From assembly GCA_963731585.1 (NCBI GenBank), contig CAVSWC010000013.1:186001-250000 (forward strand): a DNA stretch of 64,000 nucleotides, given 5' to 3'. How positions within the stretch are numbered: the stretch's first letter is position 1; every line of letters begins with the position of its first letter. The position numbers and the translations under genes were made by a program. Positions 20,279 through 29,596 of the stretch are shown in pieces. Under the pieces are notes generated by a model. That model worked only from the letters and a program-made list of their open reading frames with translations. It did no database searches and was not told where the DNA came from. The stretch is from CANKHA01 sp963731585 (GTDB lineage Bacteria; Pseudomonadota; Alphaproteobacteria; Rhizobiales; Xanthobacteraceae).

Positions 20279-21507
20279 AGTTCCGGCTCACCGCGCTGAC
20301 GTTGGCTTGGCTGATCGCCGCGGCGGTGCCGCTGCCGGCACGCGCCGCCGATGCCGCATTCCAGCAGTGGCTGCAGGCGCTGCGGCCGCAAGCAGAGCAG
20401 CTCGGCATCTCGCGCGCCACTTTCGACGCGGCCACGCGCGATCTCGAGCCGGACCTGTCGCTGCCGGACCTTGCGGTTCCGGGCCAGCCGAAGCGCGTCG
20501 ACCAGCAGCCGGAATTCGTGCAGACGCCGGCGGATTACCTGCGCGAAACCTCGCTCTCGCGTCTGGCGGCGCAAGGCCGCGCGCTTGCCGCCGAGCACCG
20601 CGCCACGCTGGCGCGCATAGAAAACGACTTCGGCGTGCCAGCCCCGGTGGTGCTGGCTATCTGGGGCCGCGAGACGGCTTTCGGGCGCTCGAATGAGGGG
20701 CGAGACGCGATCCGGGTGCTGGCAACGCAGGCCTATCTCGGCCGGCGCAAGGATCAGTTTCGCGATGAGTTCCTATTTTTGCTGAAGATGCTGCAGGAAG
20801 GCCATGCCACGCGCGCGCAGTTGCGCTCGTCCTGGGCCGGGGCGATGGGGCTTACGCAATTCCTGCCGTCGGAATTCTACCGGCACGCCGTGGATTTTGA
20901 CGGCGACGGGCGGCGCGACATCTGGAATTCCGTGCCGGATGCGCTCGCCTCGGCGGCGAAGCAACTCGCCAGCAAAGGCTGGCAGCGGGATCGGCGTTGG
21001 GCCTACGAAGTACGCGCACCGAAAAATCTCGACTGCACGACCGCGCAGCCGAGTCACACCATGTCGGTCGGCGCCTGGCTTGAGCGCGGCTATGCGCCGC
21101 TCGGCGGACCCAAGCCGTCGGCTGCGGAGCTGACGGAGCCTGCTTCCGTGCTGCTGCCGGAAGGCACCTATGGTCCGGCGTTTCTGACCTTGAAGAACTA
21201 TTATGTGATCAAGGATTACAATTTTTCCGACCTCTATGTTTTGTTTGTCGGCAACCTCGCCGACCGCATCGCCGGCGGCGGCCCCTTCGTCACGCCCTGG
21301 AGCAAGGCCTCGCAATTGCACACGACCGACGTGGAGCGAATGCAGCAGACCCTGACCCGGCTGGGTCTCTATCAGGACAAGATCGACGGCAAGGCCGGGA
21401 TGCTGACGCGCTCGGCGTTGGGCGCTTACCAGAAAGCCAACGGGCTGAAGCTCGATTGCTGGCCGACGCGGGCCGTGCTCGACCACATGGCGAAATCCAA
21501 ACCGTGA
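20275..21507 (+). CDS. Lytic murein transglycosylase (MltB family) with peptidoglycan-binding domain
   Basis: A 410-residue periplasmic enzyme that cleaves glycan strands to 1,6-anhydroMurNAc. It has a signal peptide to about A-R-A-A-D, then the SLT_2 domain with catalytic Glu in IWGRETAFG and S-W-A-G-A-M-G-L-T-Q-F-L-P-S. A C-terminal PG_binding_1 domain is seen (MQQTLTRLGLYQDKIDGKAG). ATG 20275 overlaps the previous stop. A hairpin at 21521 lies downstream. Intact. Confidence 0.93.
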   Translation: MKFRLTALTLAWLIAAAVPLPARAADAAFQQWLQALRPQAEQLGISRATFDAATRDLEPDLSLPDLAVPGQPKRVDQQPEFVQTPADYLRETSLSRLAAQGRALAAEHRATLARIENDFGVPAPVVLAIWGRETAFGRSNEGRDAIRVLATQAYLGRRKDQFRDEFLFLLKMLQEGHATRAQLRSSWAGAMGLTQFLPSEFYRHAVDFDGDGRRDIWNSVPDALASAAKQLASKGWQRDRRWAYEVRAPKNLDCTTAQPSHTMSVGAWLERGYAPLGGPKPSAAELTEPASVLLPEGTYGPAFLTLKNYYVIKDYNFSDLYVLFVGNLADRIAGGGPFVTPWSKASQLHTTDVERMQQTLTRLGLYQDKIDGKAGMLTRSALGAYQKANGLKLDCWPTRAVLDHMAKSKP

Positions 21508-21520
21508 GGCGCAAAACAAA

Positions 21521-21544
21521 CGGCCGGCTCTGGCGAGCCGGCCG
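21521..21544 (-). terminator. Terminator for the minus-strand small secreted protein
   Basis: CGGCCGGCTC and GAGCCGGCCG form a perfect 10-bp stem with a TGGC loop. On the minus strand it is followed by TTTGTTTTG. It sits between convergent genes and may serve both. Confidence 0.75.
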
Positions 21545-21566
21545 TGGAGATCCAATCAAGCCGCGC

Positions 21567-21935
21567 TTACGGGCAAATGAAGCGAGGTTTCGACCAGGCG
21601 ACCGGACGGCCGGCGCGGTCGAACGCGACCGGCTTGCGCGCCCAATACCCGCCCGGGCAGGCGACGGGATAACCGGCGGAATAGCCCGTGTAAACGACGT
21701 AGCCGGGAGCCGGACGATAGGCCGGGTAGGCGTAGACCGGGGCTGCAGCGGCCCCGATGATTGCGCCGGCGGCAAGCCCGCCAATGACGCCAGCCGCAAC
21801 CGCCCCGCCGACATTTCCATGTCCATGTCCATGGTGATGTCCATGGCGGTGGTTTGCTTGAGCCGGAACCGATGCGCTCATAACACCAGCGGCGATGGTG
21901 CCGGCCGCCAGCAGTCCAACGAAAGCTTTCTTCAT
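21567..21935 (-). CDS. Small secreted Gly/His-rich protein
   Basis: A 122-residue exported protein. The signal peptide runs to A-S-V-P-A-Q-A, followed by a His-rich stretch (N-H-R-H-G-H-H-H-G-H-G-H-G), then a glycine-zipper-like hydrophobic segment (VGGAVAAGVIGGLAAGAIIGAA) and a Tyr/Pro-rich tail with two Cys. Proteins of this build are common in rhizobia and of unknown function; the His run could bind metal and the glycine zipper could associate with membrane (inference). A decayed paralogue lies upstream at 22135. Confidence 0.75.
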   Translation of the reverse strand: MKKAFVGLLAAGTIAAGVMSASVPAQANHRHGHHHGHGHGNVGGAVAAGVIGGLAAGAIIGAAAAPVYAYPAYRPAPGYVVYTGYSAGYPVACPGGYWARKPVAFDRAGRPVAWSKPRFICP

Positions 21936-22075
21936 CTAGTGATTCTCCCTCCAAAGCGGCCAGCAAGTCGCAAGACCGCGCGCACAGTGAATCAACGTAG
22001 CTTCAGTATCGAGCAACGAACACTGAGGCTGCTAATATGTCGTAAATTCGGCCTGAACACGAGATGAATGAATAA

Positions 22076-22104
22076 AAGGCGTCTCCGCAATAGCGGGACG
22101 CCTT
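22076..22104. terminator. Bidirectional terminator hairpin
   Basis: AAGGCGTC pairs with GACGCCTT, with an inner CCGC-AATA-GCGG extension and one bulged base. T-rich sequence follows on both strands. It lies downstream of the decayed minus-strand gene copy. Confidence 0.75.
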
Positions 22105-22134
22105 GTCTTATCTTTTTCCGGTCAGTTTGCAGGC

Positions 22135-22330
22135 TTAATCGCAAAACTCGGACACGGCGCCAGCGCGGGCCGTGGTTGGTCCAGACCTTTTGGCGCACCA
22201 GGTGACAACGGCTATAGGCATAGGACCGCCGTAGTAGACCGGCCCCGGCGCCGAGGCGTAACCGTAATCCGGGGCTACAGCGGACCCGATGATGGCGCCA
22301 GCCTACATGAACGCTTCAGCCGGGGATCGA
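22135..22330 (-). pseudogene. Decayed paralogue of the small secreted Gly/Tyr-rich protein
   Basis: Read on the minus strand, the segment gives G-A-I-I-G-S-A-V-A-P-D-Y-G-Y-A-S-A-P-G-P and V-Y-Y-G-G-P, matching the glycine-zipper-to-Tyr/Pro section of the intact gene at 21567. Downstream it shifts frame (V-W-T-N-H-G-P-R-W-R-R-V-R-V) and ends in -C-D-stop. The signal peptide half is missing. A terminator follows at 22076. It is a truncated duplicate. Confidence 0.5.
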
Positions 22331-22520
22331 AAAGGCGCTTGATCATCCTTTCAGTCATTGGAGGCTTGGCTGGCGGGCGACCGGCAGCCTGTAAACCCGG
22401 AAATTCACAGTAAATACATCCAAAACCGGTGTTAGATTGCCATTTCGGGGGCCTTCGACATAGAATTGACGCTGTTTCCGGATTTTGTGCCGGCAAGAAA
22501 AGCGGTAACGGGGAGTGTCG

Positions 22521-23504
22521 ATGTCTCACTTCGGAAGACTGTGCCTTGCTGCCGGGCTGCTGCTGCCGCTGACGGCGCAGGCCGATGATGTCCGGCCCTA
22601 TGACAAGGCGTCGTTTTACTTCGCCGCGCATCAGGACGACTGGCAGCTCTTCATGAATCCGTCGGCCTTCCTCGATGTCAGGGGCGCCAGGACCAAGACC
22701 GTCTTTGTGCATCTCACTGCCGGCGATGCCGGCGTTGGCATGGGATTACGCGGCCGGAAGCATCCTTTCTATCTGGCGCGGGAAAACGGAGCCGAGGCGG
22801 CCATCCGCTTCATGGCGGACGCCAACGAGATGCCGGTCGAGAAGGTCGCCGAACGCACGACCCTCAACGGGCATTCCATCTATCGCGTGAGTTATCGCAA
22901 CACGGTCTCCTATTTCCTGCGGGTGCCGGACGGGAACGGCACTGGCGCGGGATATCCGACGACCGGCAACCAATCCTTACGGCGATTGGCCGACGGCCAA
23001 TCCGACCAACTGCGCGCCATCGACGGCTCGACGGTCTATCGCGGCTGGGACGATCTGACTTCAACCTTGCGCGCACTGATCGACTATGAGAGAGCGGGCG
23101 CGTCCACCGTTCAGATCAACGTCGGCGAGACCGACCCGGTGATCAATCCGGGCGACCATTCCGATCATCAGATGACGGCAAAAGCCGCTCTCGACGCCAC
23201 CAAGAATTTGGCTTGCGCGCGCCGGCAGTACTTCGTCGATTATGCCAGCGGCGGCCTGCCCGAGAACCTCGACGCGAAACAGCGCGACATGGAGAGCGCG
23301 GTCTTCGCGGTGACCGCGGCCGGCATCCGTGCGCTCGATCATTCCAGCGCCTGGCATCATTACAATGACACCTATGTCGGCCGAAATTATTTCCGCGTGG
23401 AAGAGGGCACCGGCCGTTGCGACGCGCCCCGTCCGGAAATCGCAGTTGCGCCGCAGAAAACCATACCGTCCGGCCAACAGCTTGCGGTAGCCAAGCCGAA
23501 ATAG
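22521..23504 (+). CDS. Secreted PIG-L family deacetylase
   Basis: A 327-residue exported protein. The signal peptide ends at T-A-Q-A-D, followed by the PIG-L zinc motif as AHQDDWQLF (His37, Asp40; the usual form is A-H-P-D-D) and the third ligand in G-D-H-S-D-H. Family members remove N-acetyl groups from sugars such as GlcNAc conjugates. The replacement of Pro by Gln in the first motif is unusual. ATG 22521 has GGGGAG about 6 bases upstream; an in-frame GTG at 22515 sits inside that ribosome site. The frame is intact and the gene stands alone. Confidence 0.8.
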   Translation: MSHFGRLCLAAGLLLPLTAQADDVRPYDKASFYFAAHQDDWQLFMNPSAFLDVRGARTKTVFVHLTAGDAGVGMGLRGRKHPFYLARENGAEAAIRFMADANEMPVEKVAERTTLNGHSIYRVSYRNTVSYFLRVPDGNGTGAGYPTTGNQSLRRLADGQSDQLRAIDGSTVYRGWDDLTSTLRALIDYERAGASTVQINVGETDPVINPGDHSDHQMTAKAALDATKNLACARRQYFVDYASGGLPENLDAKQRDMESAVFAVTAAGIRALDHSSAWHHYNDTYVGRNYFRVEEGTGRCDAPRPEIAVAPQKTIPSGQQLAVAKPK

Positions 23505-23729
23505 CGCACGCAGGCACCCCAGCGAGCAAAACCGGTTCCGCGACTCATTTTCAGTCTAATCGGCCAAAGCCCTTCAGCCCCGCTGGAGGGCTTTCGTCGC
23601 ACAGAATCCGCCTGCCGGGCCGATGCGTCTGGAACCATGACCTATGCGCCAAGTTGTCCAGCTAAAGACAGTGCGGAGCAGGCAAATCCCGAAAGCCGAC
23701 TTTTGCATCTTGTATCCACGAGGCAGGCG

Positions 23730-25002
23730 ATGCGCAGACGGATCGACCCGAAAATTCCGTCCAGCCGCGAGATCGACGCCATACCGACGACGCATTCCCG
23801 AGCGCGTCAGCCGAAAGAGGACGCAGGCCTGCGCGGTCCGGCCAAGCGCCAGATCGCCGCGATCGAAGTGCTCCCCACGCCCGCCCAGCGGGTCGCCTCG
23901 GTCGACGCGCTGCGCGGCTTCAGCATGTTCGCCATTCTCGGTACCGACAGTTCTCGCCAAGGCGATTGAGCAAATGCTGGCCAATGCCGGCTGGTTTCTG
24001 GCCGCGCTCGGCGCGATCATCGGTACCCAATTCACCCATGCCGAGTGGCATGGCGCCTATTTCTACGATCTGGTGTTTCCACTTTTCATTTTCGTGACGG
24101 GCGTCGCGATCGTGTTCTCGCTGCCGAAACTGCTGGAGCAGGAGGGCAGATGGGCCGCGCATAAGCGGGTGCTGCGGCGTTCCGTGGTGCTCTTCGTGCT
24201 CGGCGTGATCTGCTATGGCGGCGTGGCAAACGGTTGGAGCGAGATGCGGCTCGGCGGTGTGCTGCAGCGTATTGCGCTTTGCTACCTGGTCGCTTCGCTC
24301 CTGTTCCTGAACGTATCGCTGCGCGGCATGGTCGCGAGTTTTGCCGCGCTGCTGATCGGCTACTGGGCGCTGATGACCTTTGTGCCGGTACCCGGCATCG
24401 GCGCCGGCTCCTTCGCTCCAGGCGCCAATCTCGCCAACTGGATCGACGCGCATTACCTGCCCGGCCGTAAATGGGAAGGCAGCTGGGATCCCGAAGGCAT
24501 TCTCACGACGCTGCCGGCGATCGGCACCTGCCTGCTCGGGGTCTTCGCCGGGCTGCTGCTGAAAAATCCACAGCTCGAAGCGCGGCAAAAGTCGCTCTGG
24601 CTAACCTATGCCGGGCTTGCGCTGCTCGCTGCCGGCCTGCTCTGGAGCGTGCAATTCCCCATCAATAAATATCTTTGGACCTCGTCCTTCGTGCTCGTCG
24701 CCGGCGGCTTTGCCGCGATCATGCTTGGCGCCTTGCATGAGATCATCGACGTGCGCGGCTACAAGGCCTGGGCGAGCGCTTTCATGTGGGTCGGCGCCAG
24801 CGCGATCCTGCTCTATGTGTTCAACGTCATGTTCGGATTCCATCTCATTGCACAGCGCCTGGTAGGCGGCGACGTGGAGCGGCTGGCCGATCGGCTGGTC
24901 TCGCCCGGCGCCGGACGTTTCTTGGTCACCCTCGTCGCGCTGTTGATCGCTCTGGCTGCCGCCCGCTTCCTGTACCGCCGCAAGATTTTCCTGCGCCTGT
25001 GA
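23730..25002 (+). CDS. Membrane acyltransferase, HGSNAT / DUF5009 type (one frameshift)
   Basis: Multi-spanning protein of about 423 residues related to heparan-alpha-glucosaminide N-acetyltransferase. Features in order are R-V-A-S-V-D-A-L-R-G-F-S-M-F (family start), then FTHAEWHGAYFYDLVFPLFIFVTGVAI with the His-x-x-W-x-G and D-L-V-F-P-x-F-x-F signatures, RLGGVLQRIALCYL and many hydrophobic helices. The first 60 residues are a charged extension. One insertion near 23945 splits the frame; the length is 3n+1. The likely role is acyl transfer to an envelope sugar (inference). A start further upstream at 23637 is possible. Confidence 0.8.
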
Positions 25003-25061
25003 GGGCACGGTATTGCGGTAGCTGACGGCCTTGCTGGTGGTTCAGTCGAAAGGGCGATCCG

Positions 25062-25487
25062 TCACGCCGCATCGTCGGGATTAAGTCCGTGTTTGGCGCA
25101 GAGGTTGCGCACGATCCGCATATCTTTGCCGCCGGCAATGGCGCCGACTACCGACGACACGATTTGGCCGTTGGAAATTTGCACCCGCACGAGGTAAGGC
25201 TGCAGCCCGTTATAGGGCGGGTGCGGGCTTTTCGCGCTCACCGCCGCGCAATAATGCGCCTGGCCGTTGACGGCAGTGTTGGCCGGAAGCGGCGCCCAGA
25301 GATACTTCGCCTTTTCCGGCTCGCGTATGTGCTCGAGCACGGAATCCGCAATCACTCTCTTCTCATCGGCGGTGAGTTCCCGCGCCGCGCTGGTGCTGAC
25401 GGTGCTGACGGTGTAGGAGGCGCCCGATGCCGTGCAGGCCGACAACACGAAGGCCGCGCCCGCGGCGAATAAAGGGTTCTTGTTCAT
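25062..25487 (-). CDS. Putative lipoprotein (141 aa)
   Basis: The N-terminus MNKNPLFAAGAAFVLSACTASG has a lipobox L-S-A-C for lipid attachment at Cys18. The mature part contains E-K-R-V-I-A-D-S-V and a Y-L-V-R-V-Q-I-S-N-G-Q-I-V-S-S segment. No catalytic motif or known family was recognised. The ATG at 25487 is well placed. It is flanked by unrelated genes on the other strand. Confidence 0.7.
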   Translation of the reverse strand: MNKNPLFAAGAAFVLSACTASGASYTVSTVSTSAARELTADEKRVIADSVLEHIREPEKAKYLWAPLPANTAVNGQAHYCAAVSAKSPHPPYNGLQPYLVRVQISNGQIVSSVVGAIAGGKDMRIVRNLCAKHGLNPDDAA

Positions 25488-25692
25488 GGCAACTTACTTT
25501 TCTGGCCCGGCGAATCATTTCGCTTTCTGTCACAGCTGGTGGTTCAGGCGTCAAGCGCTGTGGGCTTGAGTTGATCTACCGCGTCTTCGACGCAAGCGCG
25601 CGATCAGCAAAAATGGGTACTGGTTTACGAAAAGCAATCAAGCTTGCGCAGATTGCGCAAACTTATCCGCGGTTCGCGCGCTAAAGCCCCCA

Positions 25693-25726
25693 CCTTACCC
25701 TCCCCCGCAAGCGGGGGAGGGTAAGG
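25693..25726. repeat. Perfect 16-bp-stem palindrome (CCCTCCCCC type)
   Basis: CCTTACCCTCCCCCGC, an AA loop and the exact complement GCGGGGGAGGGTAAGG. It belongs to the same general class as the CCCTCTCCC...GGGAGAGGG elements near 34440, 51740 and 52150. It lies 58 bases before the CAP-domain gene. Confidence 0.8.
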
Positions 25727-25783
25727 GAGGGGAAATCGGCGAACCGGCTCCCAGTTCGCCGGATCATACGCTATGCTCGCAGG

Positions 25784-26740
25784 ATGCTGGCTACGATTCG
25801 CCGCCTGGCTTTTTCAGCCGCCGCTTTGCTTCTGGCGGCAAGTCTCCCCTGTCTGGCCCAGAACGCCGACGACGTCGCCGTCATCCAGGCGCGTGCACTC
25901 GATCTGGTGAACCAATCGCGCGAAGAGCATGGCCTGCCGCCGCTTGCGCTGGAAGACAAGCTGAACACAGCTGCGCAGGCGCATGCGGACGACATGTTTA
26001 CCCGTCGCTACTACGGCCACGCCTCGCCGGAGGGACTTACTGCGGCCGACCGCTATGTGACGGCCGGCGGCAGCAGGTGGCGGCTGATCGCCGAGAACAT
26101 CGCACAGTGCTCCGGCTGCCGGCCGCCCGCGCGCGTCGGCGCGCTGCGGCGGCTGCACGCGAGTTGGCTGGAAAGTCCGGGCCATCGCAGGAACATCTTG
26201 CGCGAAGGCATTACCCATTTCGGGTTTGGGATGGTGGTGGATGCGGAACGGCAGCTTTATGCGGTGCAGACCTTCGCCGGCCCGGGCCGGCCGCGCAGTT
26301 TGCAGCCGGATGAAGCGCAAGCGCCGCTCTCGGCTGAGGAGCAGGCACGGCAGGTGTTGCATCGGTTCAACCAAGCGCGCGAGCAATCGGGCAGCACGCC
26401 ACTGGGATTCAGTCCCGCTCTTACCGATGCGGCGCAGACCATCCTGCCGGACCATGGGCTGGAGCAGTTCGATCTCGCCAGCCGCGAAGATCTGCTTGAC
26501 GTCTTGCCGCCCGCCGAACGCACGCGCTGGCGCTTGATCACGGTGTTCTCGGCTGATTGCGGCGCATGCGGCACCATCCCCACCGCCGCCGACCTGCGCT
26601 TCTTCGCGCAGCAGTGGCTGGACGATCCGAGCTACCGGCAGGCGGTGCTCGATACTTCCGTCACGCATGTGGGGTTTGCCATCGCCACCAACGGGGAGGG
26701 CATGAAGGTCGCGCTCGCCGTGCTGGCGCGGGCGATGTGA
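25784..26740 (+). CDS. Secreted tandem CAP-domain (SCP/PR-1) protein
   Basis: A 318-residue exported protein. The signal peptide runs to C-L-A-Q-N, followed by one clear CAP domain (residues about 30-165) with L-V-N-Q-S-R-E-E-H-G-L-P-P-L, YGHASPEG, R-L-I-A-E-N-I-A and W-L-E-S-P-G-H-R-R-N-I-L. A second, more degenerate copy follows (about 185-315) with V-L-H-R-F-N-Q-A-R and a parallel W-L-D-D-P-S-Y-R-Q-A-V-L. The second copy lacks the His/Glu set and is probably non-catalytic. Bacterial CAP proteins are of largely unknown function. The ATG at 25784 is preceded by a second ATG at 25773 out of frame. Confidence 0.85.
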   Translation: MLATIRRLAFSAAALLLAASLPCLAQNADDVAVIQARALDLVNQSREEHGLPPLALEDKLNTAAQAHADDMFTRRYYGHASPEGLTAADRYVTAGGSRWRLIAENIAQCSGCRPPARVGALRRLHASWLESPGHRRNILREGITHFGFGMVVDAERQLYAVQTFAGPGRPRSLQPDEAQAPLSAEEQARQVLHRFNQAREQSGSTPLGFSPALTDAAQTILPDHGLEQFDLASREDLLDVLPPAERTRWRLITVFSADCGACGTIPTAADLRFFAQQWLDDPSYRQAVLDTSVTHVGFAIATNGEGMKVALAVLARAM

Positions 26741-26753
26741 GGAGTGAGGCTGC

Positions 26754-26999
26754 TCAGTCCTTGTCCTTGACAGTCGTAGAGGGACGATCATTGCCGCGCG
26801 CGGTTTCCGTGTGCCACTCGCCTTTGGCGTCCTCGAATTCGATCTCTTCCGTCTCGCCGGGTGTTCTCTGCTCTTCGGCTGCGATCTGTGCCGCCTTCAG
26901 CGCCGCGGCATGCGTGGGGAAGGTTTCGGAGAAAACATCACCGACCTTGTAGGCCCAGCCGCCATCATGCTCGACGATTTCATACGTGACATCAGACAT
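26754..26999 (-). CDS. DUF2188 family protein
   Basis: An 81-residue acidic protein with the DUF2188 pattern D-G-G-W-A-Y-K-V, then a helix T-H-A-A-A-L-K-A-A and a W-H-T-E ending. Such proteins are short and of unknown function. It is convergent with the CAP gene. ATG 26999 follows AGAGAGG. Confidence 0.7.
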   Translation of the reverse strand: MSDVTYEIVEHDGGWAYKVGDVFSETFPTHAAALKAAQIAAEEQRTPGETEEIEFEDAKGEWHTETARGNDRPSTTVKDKD

Positions 27000-27150
27000 G
27001 GGAATCCTCTCTGACCGGCTGTGGTTGCAGCGTGGCTAGTGTAACATTTCGGCAAAGCGAAGGCAGGCAATAGCGGCATGCATTAAAGCCCCGCCGCTTG
27101 GCCCGTTTCATGCCTGCTCGGCGGCGGATACATGCGCGCGGAGCACGGAT

Positions 27151-28126
27151 CTACATCTGGAATCCGGTTGCCTTCACGATCGCCGTCCATTTCTTCGCTT
27201 CGTCTGCGAGCAGCGCCTTCAGCTCCGCCGGCGAGAGCGCCTTCGGCTCAAAGCCGATCTTCGCGATGTTTTGGGCCAGCTCCGGCGCCTTGAGGATTTC
27301 GCTGACTTCAGCGTTGAGCCTGCTGACGATGGCGGCTGGCAGATCGGCGCGGCCGAAAATGCCGTAATAGGTCGTCGATGACCACGCTCGGATAACCGCT
27401 TTCGGCCATGGTCGGAATCTCGGGCATGTCGGGAGCGCGCGTTGTCCCGGTATAGCCGATGATCCGCAGCTGGCCTGCGCGGTGCAGCGGCAGCAGCGTC
27501 GAGGCGTTACCGATATTCATCTGAATGCGCCCGCCCAACAGGTCGGGCACCGCCTGCGCGCCGCCCTTGTAAGGCACGTTGGTGATATCGATCCCGGCCG
27601 CCGACTTGAACATCTCGCCCACCAGCTGCGGCAAGGTCCCCTGGCCGAAGCCGAAGTTGAGCTTGCCGGGATTGGCTTTGGCGTGAGCGACAAATTCCTG
27701 CACCGTTTTTGCCGGCACGTCGTTTCCGATCACGATGACGTTCGACGCCGCTCCCACCGTTGCGATCGGCACGAAATCCTTCAGCGGATCGTAGGTCGGC
27801 GTCGTGCTGACGACCGGAGCGATCAGATGGGTGGGGCTGTTGGAGAACAACAGCGTGTGGCCGTCCGGCTCGGCGCCGATCACGGCGTTGACGCCGACGG
27901 TCGTGCCGCCGCCCGGCCGATTGTCGATGATGACGGGCTGTCCGAGACGCGCCGATAGCTGCGGCGCGATCAGCCGGGCGAGCACGTCATTGGGCGAACC
28001 GGCCGTGTAGGGCAGGATCAGCTTGACCGGCTGGCTGGGATAGGATTGCGCCTGCCCGGGCGGGGGCATCCCGCAGGCGACACAGACGGCGGCAATCGCA
28101 ACCAGCAAACTCCGCATTGCGCTCAT
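27151..28126 (-). CDS. TctC/Bug-type binding protein (one frameshift)
   Basis: Exported solute-binding protein of about 324 residues. It has a signal peptide (to G-Q-A-Q), then VKLILPYTAGSPNDVLARLIAPQLSARLG, N-R-P-G-G-G-T-T-V-G and the Y-K-G-G-A-Q-A-V-P-D-L-L-G-G block that defines the Bug family. One extra base near 27377 breaks the frame (Y-Y-G follows in the next frame) and the protein ends K-A-T-G-F-Q-M. The length is 3n+1. ATG 28126 has GGAGGAG 4 bases upstream. It is orphaned from any permease in view; the ligand is unknown. Confidence 0.88.
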
Positions 28127-28224
28127 CGTCTCCTCCGCACAAAGCTTCCGCGATTGTCTCGCTCGCCGGTAATTCGAAAACACGATAGTGTAATCGCCAA
28201 CTGTTGAAACGGGAAAGTATTGCG

Positions 28225-29019
28225 GTGATCCGTATCGCCATTCTTGCCTGCCTTTTCAGCTTCAGCCTCGGCGCCGCGGCTGCCTCCGATGACATGGTGC
28301 GGCTGGCCGGCGGCACCTTCACGATGGGCAGCGACGCGCGGGCTGACGGACGAGCGGCCGCCGCACAGCGTGACGCTGAGAGCCTTTTCGATCGACCGCC
28401 GCGCCGGTGACCAATGCGGAGTTCGCCGCCTTCCTGAACAAGCTCGGCGCCACCGCCAATGCGCGCGGCCAGCATCTGTTCGACTTCGACGACTCGCGAC
28501 GCGCGCATCCACAAAGTGCAGGGCCGTTGGCGCGCCGATCCCGGCTTCGACAATCATCCGGCCAACGAGATGAGCTGGTATGGCGCGCGCGACTATTGCG
28601 CGGCGCTCGGCAAGCGGCTGCCGAGCGAGGCCGAGCGCGAATTCGCCGCGCGCGGCGCGCAGGGGCGCACCTATCCCTGGGGCGAGGCGCCGCCGGACGC
28701 CAGCCGCGCGCGCTACGGCATCGGCTGGACCAAGACCGTGCCGGTCGGCTCCTTCCCGCAAGGCGCGACGCCCGAAGGCGTGCTCGATCTCGCCGGCAAT
28801 GTGCATGAATGGACCGCCAGCATCATGCGGCCTTATCCCTATCGCGCCGACGACGGGCGCGAGGAAGGCGATGCGTTCGCCGATCGCGTGGTGCGCGGCG
28901 GCGCGGCCGATACCGGGCCCGACACCTTGCGCGCCAGCTGGCGCGGGGCGAGCGTCTCGCGCGGCGCGCGGGCCGGCCATCACAATATCGGCTTTCGCTG
29001 CGTAAAGGATGCCGAATAG
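28225..29019 (+). CDS. Secreted SUMF1/FGE-sulfatase-domain protein (three frameshifts)
   Basis: About 264 residues. A signal peptide precedes the formylglycine-generating-enzyme fold: M-V-R-L-A-G-G-T-F-T-M-G-S-D, H-S-V-T-L-R-A-F-S-I-D, NEMSWYGARDYCAALGKRLPSEAE, T-Y-P-W-G, DLAGNVHEWTAS and the final H-H-N-I-G-F-R-C-V. The catalytic Cys pair of true FGE is not evident near R-V-V-R-G-G, so it is probably a ligand-binding or non-oxidase member. Three single-base shifts (about 28350, 28410 and 28495) fit a 3n length with three insertions. The start is GTG 28225 or TTG 28204. Confidence 0.75.
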
Positions 29020-29043
29020 CGGCAGCGCCGGACTGAAACACCG

Positions 29044-29125
29044 CTCATTCCCGCGCATGCGGGAAATCCAGGTTGCTGGTTTCAGTGCTTGCAGCTCTGG
29101 ACCCCCGCTTTAGCGGGGGTGAGCG
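29044..29125. repeat. Palindromic intergenic repeat (CATTCCCGC type)
   Basis: CCCGC-GCAT-GCGGG at 29051-29064 and CCCCCGC-TTTA-GCGGGGG at 29102-29119 are two hairpins flanking an AT-richer spacer. They lie between unrelated genes and resemble other dispersed palindromes in the window. Confidence 0.55.
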
Positions 29126-29200
29126 GCAGACATAACCCGCTGCAAAGCGCGCGCGCCTGCCCTATATTCCCGAAAACCACGCCGCAGGAGGAAGCCCGCG

Positions 29201-29467
29201 ATGTGCCGCAATATCCGCACGCTGTTCAATTTCGCGCCGCCGGCGACGGAAGACGAGATCCGCGCCTCCGCGCTGCAATTCGTGCGCAAGCTGTCCGGCT
29301 TCAACAAGCCCTCGCAAGCCAATGCCGAGGCGTTCGACCGCGCGGTCGAGGAAGTATCGGCCGCCGCGCGCCGGCTGCTGCAGTCGCTGGCGACCAGCGC
29401 GCCGCCGCGCGACCGCGAGGTGGAAGCCGAGAAGGCCCGCGCCCGTTCGCGCGAACGTTTTGCTTGA
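29201..29467 (+). CDS. DUF2277 family protein
   Basis: An 88-residue protein beginning MCRNIRTLFNFAPPAT, which is the hallmark of DUF2277, followed by E-E-I-R-A-S-A-L-Q-F-V-R-K-L-S-G-F. The charged C-terminal helix is typical. The function is unknown. ATG 29201 follows AGGAGG about 12 bases upstream. Intact. Confidence 0.9.
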   Translation: MCRNIRTLFNFAPPATEDEIRASALQFVRKLSGFNKPSQANAEAFDRAVEEVSAAARRLLQSLATSAPPRDREVEAEKARARSRERFA

Positions 29468-29596
29468 AGGCGCCGGACGCATGGAACTTTCGCGGCGTTG
29501 CAGCATTGTTGTTAAACACCCAAGCGATGACTCCAACAATTGCCTGACAATTAACGCGGCCAGCCCGACGCGCGAAGGGCTATAGGAGATAACATC

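Noticed and set aside
25693..25726. Terminator for the lipoprotein gene at 25062-25487
   Set aside because: It lies upstream of that minus-strand gene, lacks a T-run, and matches the dispersed palindrome class instead.
28225..29019. Functional formylglycine-generating enzyme
   Set aside because: The fold is present but the catalytic Cys pair expected near the R-V-V-R-G-G block is not seen, so only the domain is claimed.
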